A stretch of 64,000 bases of DNA, taken from NCBI RefSeq assembly GCF_035582795.1, contig NC_134366.1, positions 9,426,328-9,490,327 of the forward strand, given 5' to 3'. The notes under the pieces are model-generated. The model had not been told where the DNA came from. It saw only the letters and a list, made by a program, of their open reading frames with translations, and ran no database searches. The translations under genes and the position numbers were made by a program. Positions 1 through 14,000 of the stretch are shown here, in pieces; the stretch's first letter is position 1; every line of letters begins with the position of its first letter. The DNA is from Mycteria americana. Lineage: Eukaryota > Chordata > Aves > Ciconiiformes > Ciconiidae.

Positions 1-1933
1 TCTTCAAAAAGAAAAGCATCTCATGAAAAACATCTATTCTTTAAATGCACTAGTTCCACATATATTTTTCATGATACTGTGCAACTATCCTTTCTTCCTT
101 GGTTTAAACTACCAAACCTGAACTAATTCATCACAGCTGCTATCTCGTCAGTTAAGATACAAATCATCATCTGAAGGGATTAGTAATACAACTAATCAAC
201 TGGTGAGGCATATCAAATTACCATAGATGTTAGTTTCAAATAAAGAGTGCTTCCTCATATAAAAAGTTAAAGAATGAAAAAAATATTTGGACAACTTTAG
301 TATCTATGCACCATGGATTTCTGATTTACTTTGACAAGCATTTTGTACAAATAAAAAACCTACCAATACATTTAAGTATAAATATTGAATATACTAGGGT
401 GATTTTATTATATCAGTCATCAGGAGTCACAAATGCAGGAAGGCCTACTGTGTGTATTAGAAACCCTAGAAGATCTCTGGCATCCCTCTGTACTCTACTT
501 CTCTGATAAGAAAGAACAAGGAGGACAGACAGGGACAATGTTTTAAACTTTTCTTTACTGTGCTGGCTTACTGTGATGGTTTGCATAGAGATGATACACA
601 AAAGTATTACTCAATGACACTGAACCTCTCTACTATTTATTTCCTTCAGGGTATGTATAAACACATTGCAAATAGTACACTTGTACACCTATGAAAGGCA
701 AAGGCTGTTATTTCCACAGTTAATACATGTTCACCTCAAACACTGTATACCTATGAGTGCAGATCTTGCAAGATTTCCATTCTGATGTTCAAGGAACCCT
801 TTGGGCATATAGGAAAAAAGATTACCCCTCCATCTCAAGAAGTATCCAGCCTCAGCTAGGTATCCAAACTCTGAAAGGTCTTGATGGTATCATCACTGCC
901 AAGTTGAGATAAAACTTCACAAGCCTTGAGGCTGAAGTTCATTTTTTGTATTTGTGAGCCATAGCTATTACCAAAACAGATTCTCCATATAATTAACCTG
1001 GTACCAACATGACAGAAAATGAGGAGCTGACACTGGAACTTTACAGGATATACTAAAAAATATTTTATGTTCCAAAATATTAGTATCAAGCTTCAAATGC
1101 AAACACTGCAAGGGAAAAGAACTCCAAAGTCCAACTACTTTAAAAACAAGTTTAGGTATAGACAGTAGATATTTTTGAGCACACCAAAGTGATACATATT
1201 TCTAAGACGTAGCGGACTCAAAACTAGGCCTCATTTACTTTTGATTATCTGGAGCAGACATCAGCAGCAGGATCTTTCAGGCACTACTGAGGTCAGCAGT
1301 TAAAAAGATCCCTGTGCCTCAAACCTCAGCCAACATGTGAAAAATAACATAAATGAGAAGTTCTTTTGGAAAAAATATTTAGTAATTACTAAGGTTCAAG
1401 GAATGACTGGATTTTTATACCGCTAAAAGAACGTTTTAAATTATTTAGAGTTAAGTTTTGGGACAGCATTATTAGGGAACAGAACAAAATCTCCATGGGA
1501 ACTTATTATCTCTCACCTGCCATAAGCTTTGTCATCAGCTTTCTTTGAAGCATTTGGCATTACAGATAGCAACTACACTAGAATAATCTTGGGTCTCATC
1601 CAGTACAACCATCGCTACTTTTCTCACCTAAATTTGGTCATGAAGTTTGCTGATTTAAAAACAAATGTGGAAGGGGCTTTCTTGCTTTTTAAAACAATCG
1701 TATGGAAAGAAAAAACAAGTAGCACAGACATATGAAGCAGTTAACTAAAGCAGAACAGTTACCAAGTAAAACTCATTTCACATAAATCTACACTCTAACC
1801 TCAGCCCCAGTAAGTACAGGTTTTTATCCACTACATGTATGCCAATCAAGTCTTAGGTAGCAAAAATTCAATGGCAAGAGAAAAGTCATCAGATGTTTCA
1901 ACATAGTTCACAGGAGATAAGCATGAAAGTCAC
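1..1933 (-). other. PAXIP1: PAXIP1 intron 15 (partial)
   Basis: AT-rich intron sequence continuing past the window edge. I looked for the next BRCT5 exon on the minus strand and saw none. No repeat was recognised. Confidence 0.7.
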
Positions 1934-2036
1934 CTTAATGTACTGTTGAACTTGCATAGGTTCAAACCCTGTGAAGAGCACCATTGGCGTCAATTCCGGG
2001 GTGAGTTTTTTAGTAGGTGGTGGTAGGTCTTCAATC
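1934..2036 (-). CDS. PAXIP1: PAXIP1 coding exon 15 (start of BRCT5; last exon in window)
   Basis: 103 nt: completes Arg854, then [17 protein letters not shown] and [17 protein letters not shown] (to residue 888). Acceptor tgtag, donor AAG/gtgact. VLFTGFEP is the first strand of BRCT5. The next exon is expected to start with the LYILGG-type helix-turn of BRCT5; I could not find it between 1 and 1933. Confidence 0.95.
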
Positions 2037-5000
2037 CTACAAAATACGTGAAATAGAGAAAAACTTGAAGTTTGGGCCCAAAGTTGTATTATTATCGTTG
2101 TAAAACTAGACAAGCAGATTCTTGCAACTTTTACCAATGGAAGTACTCAGATGACTGAGAATTAGGCAGGATCAATCTTCTTCTGAAGAAAAAATTTCTA
2201 AGCTGAGAACAGGACATATTATCCTGTTCTCTCCCAACTCTCTTGCTACTTCACTCTCTAGTTATTATTTTATTCCTGCCAGTTGAGTAGCTGGCAATAT
2301 GCAAAAAACATTGCTAGTTACTTAAATTCGCAGGGCACAGGATGGAACTTTTTCTGTAGAAAAGTAAATTAAGGACTATTGGCACTGATTGCTCGCTATT
2401 CTTACCTTGCTCTTTTGGAAGGTGGCTGAAGACTGGATTCATTTTGCTTTGGTTTCAAAGGCAACCTCACACCCTGAAATTAGATCATCTACATGTTTGT
2501 ATCTGAATTGAGCAGGGAAACCAACTTCTATTCTGAAAGACGAAAACTATACACTGATATTCTGAGACTATATTAAAGAAAATTAAACACAAATGAAAAA
2601 GACATGCTACTGAATGCATACTGGGGTACCTATTGCTTACACAACTGAGTCAAGAGCAAAGCTGAGCATTAACCAAAGCTTCTCCATAAAGTTATGTAAT
2701 CATTTATGTGAACACCAAATAAAATATTGTGGGACTTCTTTTTCCTTTAAATAAAGCTGGTAATCATCAATGGAAATCCCAAATAATTAAATGAGAAAGA
2801 GACTGAAAAACCTGTCCATTTGTTAAATACACAAAGACTATAATATTCTTCCAAATGCTTAAATATCAACAGAAAATACTGGCACCTGTGTTTTAAGCAC
2901 TCAAGTTCCCTGGCTACATAAACAGAAACTCCAGTGGATGCTCAGGTACTCACTGGATAGACACTCCTGCTTCCCCAGTACCAGATCAGCCACTAGAGCA
3001 TTTGCCCAGGAGTAGAGAAATGTAGCTTTTCGGCTCTCCCTGGCCTGAGTAACTTGAAACCACAGCTCTCACTTGCAGGAGCATGTGACATCTATTCCTT
3101 TTTAACCTTCAAATCTACACCTGAAATTTAATGACGAATGGTAGAGGCACATGACCAGAAAGATAGGCAGCATTATTCCAACCTCACTGTGAGGACAGTC
3201 CTTTGGGAGGAACGGGCCACAGGGGTTCGTTCCCTGCTCTCAGGGACATGCGTTTTTATGCTAGACAATCACTAGTAAGAGCAGCTGGAAAGAAAAGCGC
3301 ACATGCTCACTTTTTGATAGATGTTTCAACTATGAAAATGCAAAAGGTAGATGGCATCAACATCGTCTGACACACAGCTGTCCTCAAAAGAGGGCCCCAT
3401 ACTTTAAATCCCAAGACAAATAGAAATACCTACTATGAAGGCAGTGAAGTACCTTGCCTGACAGTTCTGCATGCCCGGCATTTTCTATTACCAAATCATA
3501 CGTGGGCATCCTGAGGGGAGCTGGACAAGATTACCTCCAGAAGTCCCTTTCGATCTAAGTTACAAGATTCTCACTTCACATGGGCAAGAAGGGTCCCCAT
3601 ATACTAAACACAGAAAGGGAGGTACTAAATTAGGCTTTCTGACCCCTAAGTTCTCTCCATTTGCCACGTAAGACAAAACATGGACCACCACCTGGTCTGA
3701 CTTGAGTCACACAAAGAAGTCACATGCCCAATTTTAAGATGAGCTCAACTGCAGTGTGGACACAAAGAGTGGTGGTAACAAACCCAAAAGTGAGTTAGGT
3801 AAAAGCTATTTTAAATACTAATAGTGCCTACTGAATCTCTTCAAGGATTTTTTTTATTTTGCCACTAGTATTTTGCTACTTCTTCAGGAAAATACAAAAG
3901 TACACCAATTTTTAAAGGCAGTTAATTTCCTAAAAATTAGTTTCCTACAGGCCCACAAAACAATTCCACAGGGGTCTATAAGTAGCAGAATATTTCAAAC
4001 TTATGCCCAGGGATATAGTAGTGGCTATTTCTAAAGCTGAAAGGTATTAAAACAACAAATAGTGCCCAGACCCCATTTAAAGTATTAGTACAAATTAAGT
4101 TATGACAGTTACTAAGCTCCTCTTTTCTGAAGAGTATACAAAACAACTGAGATAAGAAGTGATCCAGAACACAAGACACACGGCAAAATGTTTTTGTGCA
4201 ATATAAAATGTTATCTGACAGTCATCTGTTGTACAAATGAACTGAAAGCTCACTAGCTCAAATTGGGATTTACCTACGTCAAGACAGACACTGTGAAAAC
4301 AGTTATCAAGTATAAATCTGAAATGGGAAGAGAATTTACAATACAAAAACTGAAATAGTTTTCTACATATTCAGAACAAGGAAACAGTTCAGAAGATAAG
4401 TTGCAGTTTCCACCTCAGCTCTTACACCTGTCTCATGTTTCGCATGTTTCACATGTTTCACAGAATACATTACACTACAAAAACTAAATGTTTTCTATCT
4501 TTTTTAAGGCACACATATCCTTACTGTTGTTCATTTACACTGCTGTTATTTCCAGGGTTATCAACTACACTTTTTAAAGCAAGATATATTTTTAAATTAT
4601 AAAAGATATGGTATATATGCCCATGGTTTTAGTTCTTAGAATACTTCAAAAAGATTATATAAAGTAGTTCTAACCTTAATTTACATTATCTGTCCTATTT
4701 AAAATTTAGTCAATATTCTAATAAAATTCTTATTGATTTTTAGTGCTCTGCCTTAAAAAACATTATGTGGCCTGATTTTCAAATAGTGTTAGGTACTGAC
4801 TCAAAAAATACGAAGCCCTTTCTAAAGGTCTGATGTAAAAATTGAAGAGTGAAGCACTAGCCAAGATGTCTCAGAAGTAACTTGATTTTGTATATCTCAG
4901 TGCAGGTTCTTAGTTCTGCAAAATATTATTTCTCAGATTTCTCAAAATAAAATAGAAAGAACACTAGCAAGAAGTACAGCCAGGAGATTCAGTCGGGTCT

Positions 5001-8000
5001 GTGTAACTCCCTCTGGCATGTCACTCACACCATATACACATGTGCTCACACATTAAAAACACTGAAGTATAATCTTATAAAAATAGCTGTATATATGCAA
5101 TAATTCAACATACCATTAGAAGTTCTGGTGATACCTTTAATGGGACTCTCCAAGCATCTAGGAAATGAAGAACAAAACAAAAATTAAACCATTGCTAAGT
5201 TATTTATAACATAAGACATGTGCTTCTATTGATTAAACAGGTACATACATAAATGCCACAGAAAACAGCATTTTGGGACTGAAACTCTTACCCAAAAGGT
5301 TTAGAACTAGATGTTGGCTAGGAGAAAGTGGATCTTGAAGACTGAATACTGTATACCGACTGTGCTGTATCTGCCGTAAAGCTTCAAAATTTCCTAGCAG
5401 TATGTCACAGAGCCATTGCGCATTTACACACGGTATTCTCCACTCTTTAGCTTTCTCATACTTCAAGCCACTGGGCCTTATTGTTCAAAGATGAAGAAAA
5501 AAATATTGTTTCAATAAAACAGGTCAAATAGCAATTTCTAATAATAAACCTAAAATACCAGTATTTCGGTGTTGGCCTATTATCTATTTTAACTGTGACA
5601 AAGTAGGTACTCTGAAAAAATACTTTTGCTTTACATGCTAAAACGAGTCAATTAGGGGAGTATTCCTGCCCCAATGGAACCAAGTTAGACCTGGATTTAA
5701 CTTAGTTTTCCCTCTCTCAACGTTTTAAAACAATTATTTAAAAAAAAAAAAAAAAAGATATTTTACTTAGACATGATATAACAATCAGCATAACTTACAA
5801 AATATTGTAAAACAGTGAAATTAGAAATGGCTCTTCTTTTACCTGTCTTCAGAAGGCCAAATTTGTCATGTAACAGTGTGCAGTAACTTAGTTCAAGAAA
5901 CAACATCACTAAGTTTATTGCTATCAAATCGCAAAATTTATTAAAATTAACATTCTTCTAATGAGATGTAATTAGCACCTCACGTTACGAAAAGCACTAA
6001 CTGGCAACAGGAAACGTGGAGATAAACCACTTACTCTTTACAGATGAGAACTGTATTGCTGCGACATAGATAGCCTGTGTATTTGGCACCTGCTAGGTAG
6101 GCCATTAGTTTGAGGTCATCTCTGTCACTATCAACAAATCCTGTCACAGAGATTATCTGCAGATAGAAAGAGACAGTTACAAATAACTGAACATAGATGG
6201 TACTTACAAAACACTCCTGCTGAAAAAAGTTTTCTGTTCCTAACTTTTTTACATTACAATGAAATAGTATCATAACTGGCATACACGCACTTAACATGGC
6301 ATAGGCGCATAACATGGCATATAGGCACTTAATTAAAACATGGCTTGTAGGATACATAAAGTACAATTTAAAAGTGATTTGTCTATACATGAACATTTCA
6401 GGTTTCCAGCACTAGTTCTGACTCAGGAAGAATCATTTTCATTCTGCTGATCAGCTTTTTCTCATTTAGAAAACTACAGTTTTACTATGAAAGAGCCCAC
6501 AGCTAGTTTTCTTCGCACACATCAGCTCTTTCTTCTGCTGCTGTTTATATTCAGGGAGACAGAGAAACGCTTATACTTCCTTGCCCTACTCTACTTTTAA
6601 AAATCTCCTGAACGCTCTGCTCTACCCTGCCATGAAGCCAAATGAACTGTGCCAGCTGATTATAGGTGGTGAAGTGTAATTCCACCTCTCCCGTTCTTAT
6701 CCTTAGTCTTATCCTAGTCCTGCCAAGTTTTCATTTTTGCCATTCTCTCCAAAAGGAGAGAATGGAGGAAAAGGCAACAGCAGTTTTGTTGTTGATAATA
6801 AACTACATTTATTACATTACATATTACACTTACTACTAACCACTGTGTTCACATGCATATTGTTATACTCTAATTTTCCCAAACCTGTATTTCTTTTTAT
6901 GCCTTTTAGAACAGGCTAGGAGCAAGGCTGTCATCCCGTATGTCTGCATCCGGCACAAAGAAATCCAATGCCAAGACATACTTTGGCATCTTGTTTTATG
7001 TTGCACAGCGTATTTCAAGATGCATCCGATTCAGCTGCAAGTTTATGTTTCAACTCCATAAAATTCAACTTCCCCATTGCTCCTCATTGCACAGGCTACT
7101 GGAACTGGGACCTCCTATTCTCTGACTAACAGCACAGGCTTCCTTTTCTGATATTTGCTAGGTATTGACCCAGAAAGAGAAAAACCCTCAAAAAATCCCC
7201 TCAAAATATTGGGGTATGGTAAAGGAAGTGTATACCGTTAGACATGCTGTTAGTAAAAAACTACGCAGCTTGGATTCCTGTCATCTTGCTATGTATAACT
7301 CACATAATCTTTGCACCTCAGTTTCTAAGAGAATAATTCACAAACACAGGTGTTACTCCTCACCACTCAGAACTCCAAAAGACTTGCAAAGCACTCTGAA
7401 TCACCCAGTACTAAGCACCACATCAACACACGACCTTAAGATTAACAGCTTTTCCAATGAGACAAAAGAAATGTGTATTTTGCTTTGAGTAAGCACTTTC
7501 TAGCTATATTTTAATACTGCTCATGTAATGACCCATGCATTTGTTAGAAGTAAGCTGCTGCTTCTTACATGTTGAGAGCATGGCTTTCCTCCTGGTGGAA
7601 ATGCCACTGGAAAATGAAGGGCTCGATGAGGCGGTACCATTTTCTTCTTCTTCAAGATTGAGTTCAGCCAATGTGCTGTAATACATCTCTTCCTTTCTCT
7701 TAAAGCCTATGAATACAGGCATAAACAGCTTTTAAAAAAATCAAAATACACCTTTATTTTAAACTTTTTCTACAATACAAAGCTTCAATTTTAATAGTTT
7801 GTTTTTCTCTACTTTTTCAGGATCCTTCTTCTCATAGCATCTTCCTCAGTGTTCTCTGGAATAAATCTATTACATGCATTATGGAAATTTGTTATACCAT
7901 AAACCACAAATCATAAAAAAGCATGTCTTGAAAAACTTTCATTTTATACCTACAATCTAAAGAACAAAGTACCTACTGAAAAGCCTTACCTTTCCAGTAA

Positions 8001-11000
8001 TAAAATGAAAGCATGCATGAATAAACATTACTAGTTTGCTTACCTGAGCATACATGTTACTGACTTGGCTTTCACAAAGAAGATGTGTACATCTGCTTGT
8101 AAGGGTAGGGTCCACTGTCCCACCATGTGCTTGAATGATCTGGTAACAGAACAAACCCAAAACTTCTAATATATATAACAATTTTAAAATTACCCGAAGA
8201 AACAGTCTGAAATTAAAGTCTACCCTTTAGGACACTGCCACCATTAGCATGATTTCACTGAAGAGTTACCCCCCCCAAAAAAGGTTTGTTATCTAGCTTA
8301 AAAACATTTTTGGAGAAAAAAAAAAATATATATGGAGAAAACAAAATTAAATATGCACCTTTTCACTGAGCTACAAAAAGTCTATTCTTTTTAGAATCAA
8401 TTAAAAAAACAAATAAAGATATATAAACAAAAGTAACCCTTCTCATGTTTTTTATTTTTGCAGTATAACTACTAAACAATTTTCCATGAACTATTCAATT
8501 CTATCTCAGCAATAAACACAAGTGCTGTTAAAAATGTCAACAGCTTACTTGATTATGCAAAATTGTAGGGAAAATTCAACTATAAAATCCATCAGAAGTT
8601 TCTGAAGAACATCAAAGTCCTCTCATTTAGGAAAGGATACAATCAGATTTTTCTGAAAAATAGAAGTTGGCAAAAAATAGAAACACTCTATTCCTCCATC
8701 TTATTCACTCAGGTGGATGCCTCACAGGCTACTAAATGCCAAAATTATATGCAAAAAAAAGAGTCTTTTTATACAATCAAGTTAAAGATAGAGAGCAATG
8801 CAATATTACGTTTGCTGCACTACAGCTGCCTGATTAATAGCATAAATAGTTGGGAAATAGTTAAGGCTATAACTTATTTAGCCAGTGTTCTGACTAAGGA
8901 CCTAATTCAACCAGGCTGCACATCTAAAGCATTTTGATTACTTTTTCTGGTCAGCTGCAGTTGAGTAATGGTTTTTAGGTTGTAACAAACATTACACAAA
9001 AGGATGCCTAAAGAAAAGTGAACCGTGCTGAAATACTTCAAATCATTCCTTTTAGGATTTAGTTACTATGACATTATCTTACCATAATTTTTTAAAAATA
9101 CAGCAGAATCTTACCCGTTTCCAGGTCGCTAACAGCTGTTTGTCAGACATCTGTTCTGGGTAATCAGCAATTGCAAAGACACAGCCCAGTAGGAAATACT
9201 CTTCTGGAACTGGAATAGTTTGGCACATAAAAGAATAAGAAATTAAATACTTACAAGTCTGAAGAGTTCATCTCAGAACATATTTGCTACACTAATCTTT
9301 CCTAACCAGGTTATAAACTTCATTCAATTTTGAAGTAAATCTTTCTTGGAAAAAGTAGGATCCAAAATGTCAAAGCTGAGAGCCAAATCTAAAGGCACAC
9401 TTCAGCCCAGGGTTTGTTTTTGTTCTGGGTGGTTTTTTTTCCTGGAGGAAGAGGGGCTAAAGGGGTAGAAGGAAGGAGCACCAAAAGGAAAGCATAAGAC
9501 AACAACTTACTCTTTTACATAGATCAGCTATGAAGAATCAAAGCAATCAAAAAGCTTTCTAGTTCTACTAGCATGGACAGAATTCAAAGCAAGGTATGAC
9601 AACTTTCTATCTGATACTGAATCCTCATTAATTCGCTAGTATTTCCAGAATTTAAGCTGTCTTTCCAGTTGTTATCCTCTTTGAAAGCTTCCCCTTTCCC
9701 CTCTTCCAAAGGAAAAAAAAAAATTAAAAAAATTTATGGTATGCATAGACTAACACTGTTCTCATAGCATAATTTATACGTTAGTGGCATAAAGTATATA
9801 TTTGAAAAGAGAAAGTTCTCAGTGCTCTCAGGCTTTTCAGATTTCTGCATCATCCTTAGTTATAATTTAAATCTGTTTGCCTAAAAATTAGTAAAACGGG
9901 TGCCAAGCCATGAATGGCGTTTCTAAGTCTTACAATCCCGTACTGTAAACACAACATTATTTTTTTATATTCTAACCCACATTATGTCATGTCATTAGCG
10001 ACTCTTTTCCAGGATCAGAATGCAATAATTACTAACTCTCCGCTGCTGGATCATGTCCAAAAAGCGGCTGCTGTTGCAGTTGTTGCTGTTGCTGCTGGTG
10101 GTGTTGTGGCTGCTGGGCTGCAACTTGATGCTGTAGTGCTTGAGATGTCTGAGTTAAGTGTTGTGTTGCCTGATTCTGCATTTGCTGTTGCTGATGCTGT
10201 TGGTGCAATCGCTGTAAGTGCTGCTGCTGCAATTGCTGCTGCTGTATTTGCTGCTGCTGATGTTGCAGCTGTTGTTGTTGCAGATTCTGTTGCTGTAGCT
10301 GCTGCAATTGCTGCTGCTGTAGCTGCTGCTGCTGCAACTGATGAAGTTGCTGTTGCAAAGCATGCTGCTGTTGGAATTGGAGCTGTTGCTGAGGACGGTG
10401 TAGCTGCTGTTGCGCATGTAACTGCTGCTGTGGAAACTGAAGCTGCTGTTGTGCGAACTGGTGCTGCTGATGAACTTGCTGTTGCTGTTGTGAAAACTGA
10501 TGAGGCTGTTGCTGCTGGAAAGACTGCTGGGAAATCTGGGGTTGTTGCTGCTGTTGCTGTTGTAGCTGCATAAGTTGTTGAGGTTGAAGGTGTAAAAGAG
10601 GATGGTGCTGTTGTTGCTGTGCTTGATGTGACTGCTGTAATAAATGTGTCTCTGGTGTTAGTTTCACTTGACTAAACAGCACCGCATTTGGATGTCCCTG
10701 TTGGCTATGATTTACTTGTTGTTCTAAACTTTTTGTAGGTGCTGAAAGTGATTGTAATATCTAGAAAACAAAGATTAGTTTTGTGACCTTTTTGTTATCA
10801 TTAAGTTTTAAAAATATTTAAAGAACTACTGGGAAAATACAGTTCTCAAAAGAAAAGAACCCTATGCTTAAATACATTGTGAGCTAAACAAAAATCTTTA
10901 ACTGTTAATAGCAAAATGAAAAGACAGGACTTACACATAGAAAAGCGTGGAGCTATACGTGGCTCCTAATATAAGGCAATGCACATTTTTAGCAAAATTT

Positions 11001-14000
11001 AAGATTAAAACCCATCCCTGTATTATTGATGATAGCTCCAATAGCATTATGACTATTAAGACTATATTAATAATTACATAGATCAGCTCAATCAACTGTA
11101 ATATTCATTTTACAATCCTGCTGGCCCGTTAAGTTCAAAGTTTTAGGTCCATAGTCTTATTTTCTTTAACTTAGAAATTGCTAATAATGCTCTACTAATT
11201 AGTGCTGTTTGAAACTTAATACCACCTTGCTTTCTTTTGAACCAACTCAGGAATATTTAGCTCTATTTTTTAAACTGAGTCCCAAAATACAAAGAAAAAC
11301 ATTGATCTGCTGAGCACTAATAGTTTCTTGGGGGAAAAAAAAAAAAAAAAAAACAACTAACCAACCCATACCAATAATAGATTTTAGATTTGTAGAGAAT
11401 GCTGAAATAATCTGGAGTTTGATTTCATTTTTAGATGTATAACTCACTGTTATCAGAAAAGGGAAAGTTAGGCAAATTTCTAATAGATTAGGATTAGTTC
11501 TACATATTTATTAAAATATTTTAATATAAACTACTCATTAAAAATTAGAAGGTGCAATACGAAACTCTAGACTCGCCATTCATAAAGTCTTTTAAACATG
11601 AAATTAGCTTCGGTGAATCCTGCAAAGCTTGTTTCCTTCACCCACACTATTTCATCACATGCAGTGTAAACTTCAGTGATGTGTGTGTGCAAGAGAGGAA
11701 TCAAAGCACATCACTAAAACACAAAGCCAATTAACTGTATCCTCTCAATGAGACGTCCATCAACTCTTCATCAGAGGTGGCTCAAGTGTTTTTTGCAATG
11801 CACTTCGAAACATCTCAGGTTTCATCTAAGTAATTTTGATGTTGTTGATATAGAATACATTTACAACCACAATTATCAATGCATCACCCATCACTAATGT
11901 CTAGACAGCACCACAGTATAAACATTCAACAACTAAAAATAACATACACAAAAAGAATGTTTCCGTGGCTCAGTATGAGGAGAGATCTTCATGCTGCTCT
12001 CCACAAGAAGTCCCAAAAGTCAAAATTACAGAAGCTTCAGGACACATATTTCAAAATAAAGGGATAAAACTTTCAAAAGTATCCTAAGGCTATATTCAGA
12101 AAGTAACTTTGTATCTACAAAATGCCTTATTATTACAGCTCTTGCCATTCCGCAGAGATCTGAGGTTCAAATTAAACATTAACTTTCCAGGACTGCGCAC
12201 CAAGACACGGAATCCACCCAAGACTGGTACCCAAGCAGGATACAAAGTACGATTTACCCTAGCCAGAGGGAAGTTATAAGGAAAAAGGTAGAATTGGTAT
12301 TCCTCCCTCGAGGAAGCAGATTCACAATTCTAAGATGCAAAGCTTTTCTCCACGTGCTGGAGCTAGCACGGCAACCTACACAGCAGCCTGATACGGTACT
12401 TGAGAACAGTCCTTGCACACCACAGCCAAGTCCCTAGTCTAACAGACGTTTGGAGAACAAAGTCTAGCCGAAGCACAATACCATCAACTGCCTTGTAGTT
12501 CTACAAATATTACTTACAGAAAAATACTTCCACAGGGACACCGCTATAGAGTATTTGATAGTACGATGACTGGGTTGTAGATGTGGTGTTCAGACGTGAA
12601 AGCATCAGCCAACTTACCAGCACTGGCCAACCAACCAGGACTTTGGCAGTTCTGCTCAGTCCTTACCCTGAAGTCTCAGTCCTTAAACAATTCAAGGCAC
12701 TGAGAAGAGGAATCTAAGACCCAGTTTTAAAAGGAAGCCTGCATTTCCATTTCATATTCAGAAGTCATATAGACAACAAAGAACCAACATTTCTCAGTGA
12801 CTCCACTTTTTGTGTTTAAGTACTAGCTGTAAGCTTCTATATTATTCAGGCACCTTTGAAAGTTTTACCTTCAGATGAACATCCAAATAAATGCACCAGT
12901 ACAATTATTTAAGTAAAAGATACGTCTAACATTTACCAGCACCTACTTTTCTTCATTCCCTTCCCATTAATATCTTGGAATTTCAATGCTGCAAGTTATT
13001 TCAGTGCATGCTCACTCACTTTTTATTTTCTTCTAAAAATAAATCCAATACAAAAGCTGCAATTATTTCAACTATACGAGTGGCATAAGAACTTGTAAGT
13101 TAGGACTTCTGCATCATAATCCTGACTATACTATATAACAACTTAATGATGCCCAGCAGAACAACACAGTATAGAACTGAACCTACTGTGAGAACAATCA
13201 ATTTCACAGTTTTATGTGTTTATCGCACAAATAATTCCTTGCACTGAATAAAAAGCTTGAAGGGTATGAAATCCGGTTTCCTGAACTAGCCAAATAATTC
13301 TAAATTAATGAATATTTTTTTGCTCTTAGCAAGAAATCAATACTGAAACTCTAAACCATGCTACAGTTAAACACAGCTTCACTCTTCCAAACATTTTTCC
13401 AAATGCATTCTTACTTCTGTGAACCTGCTAGAAATGAAGTTACTTATTATGGGGAGGTTACTAATTTGGCCACACCTCCTAAGTAATACGGAGAACTTTT
13501 AATCCTTTGTACATTTAAAGAACAATAAAAGGAAACTGAAGTTCTTGGATACAATAGTTCCTAAAAAAAAGTCCAATATCTTATAAATTAAAAATCCAAC
13601 ACTTACATGCGCTACATTTGATGGTCTATTAATCTGCTGAATATCAGCACTGTTAGTAATATTCCTTAACGTCCGCACGGCTGGACTCCATGTAGCCATC
13701 ATTTCCTGTCGATCAGAACTTTGGGCACCTTGTACTGAAGCCATTAGATTGCCTCTCATATCCGGAGGCAAAATATTACCTGGCACTGGTGGGACATTGG
13801 CACATAAATTAATTAACCCAGAGTCTTTCCCTTGAGGCAACCTACGCTTTGCTGCAGATGCCTGTGGGACTTCAGCTGGTGTCCAATTCAAATTCCTTTC
13901 TTGTTTTTCTGGAGAGGAATCTGAAGAATCATCAAACATCAGTTCCCCTTTTGCCTTATCAGCACTAGTAGATTTTGGTGAAAAAACTTGATCACCCAAA

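Noticed and set aside
1515..1560. Exon-like minus-strand segment ending in GGCAG/gtgaga in intron 15
   Set aside because: The peptide does not match PTIP BRCT5, so it is treated as chance.
6200..6222. Tiny exon-like segment between an AG and GTAAGT on the minus strand in intron 10
   Set aside because: Exons 10 and 11 join directly in phase 0 with conserved sequence; inserting it would add non-conserved residues.
7504..7722. 72-codon Glu/Ser-rich minus-strand frame
   Set aside because: A shifted frame over PAXIP1 exon 10. The correct frame restores the conserved BRCT3 helix and joins exons 9 and 11 in phase.
9914..10573. 219-codon Ala/Val-rich frame on the plus strand
   Set aside because: It is the complement of the PAXIP1 glutamine-rich exon: CAG/CAA repeats read in antisense give Ala, Val and Leu. 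The minus strand carries the conserved protein.
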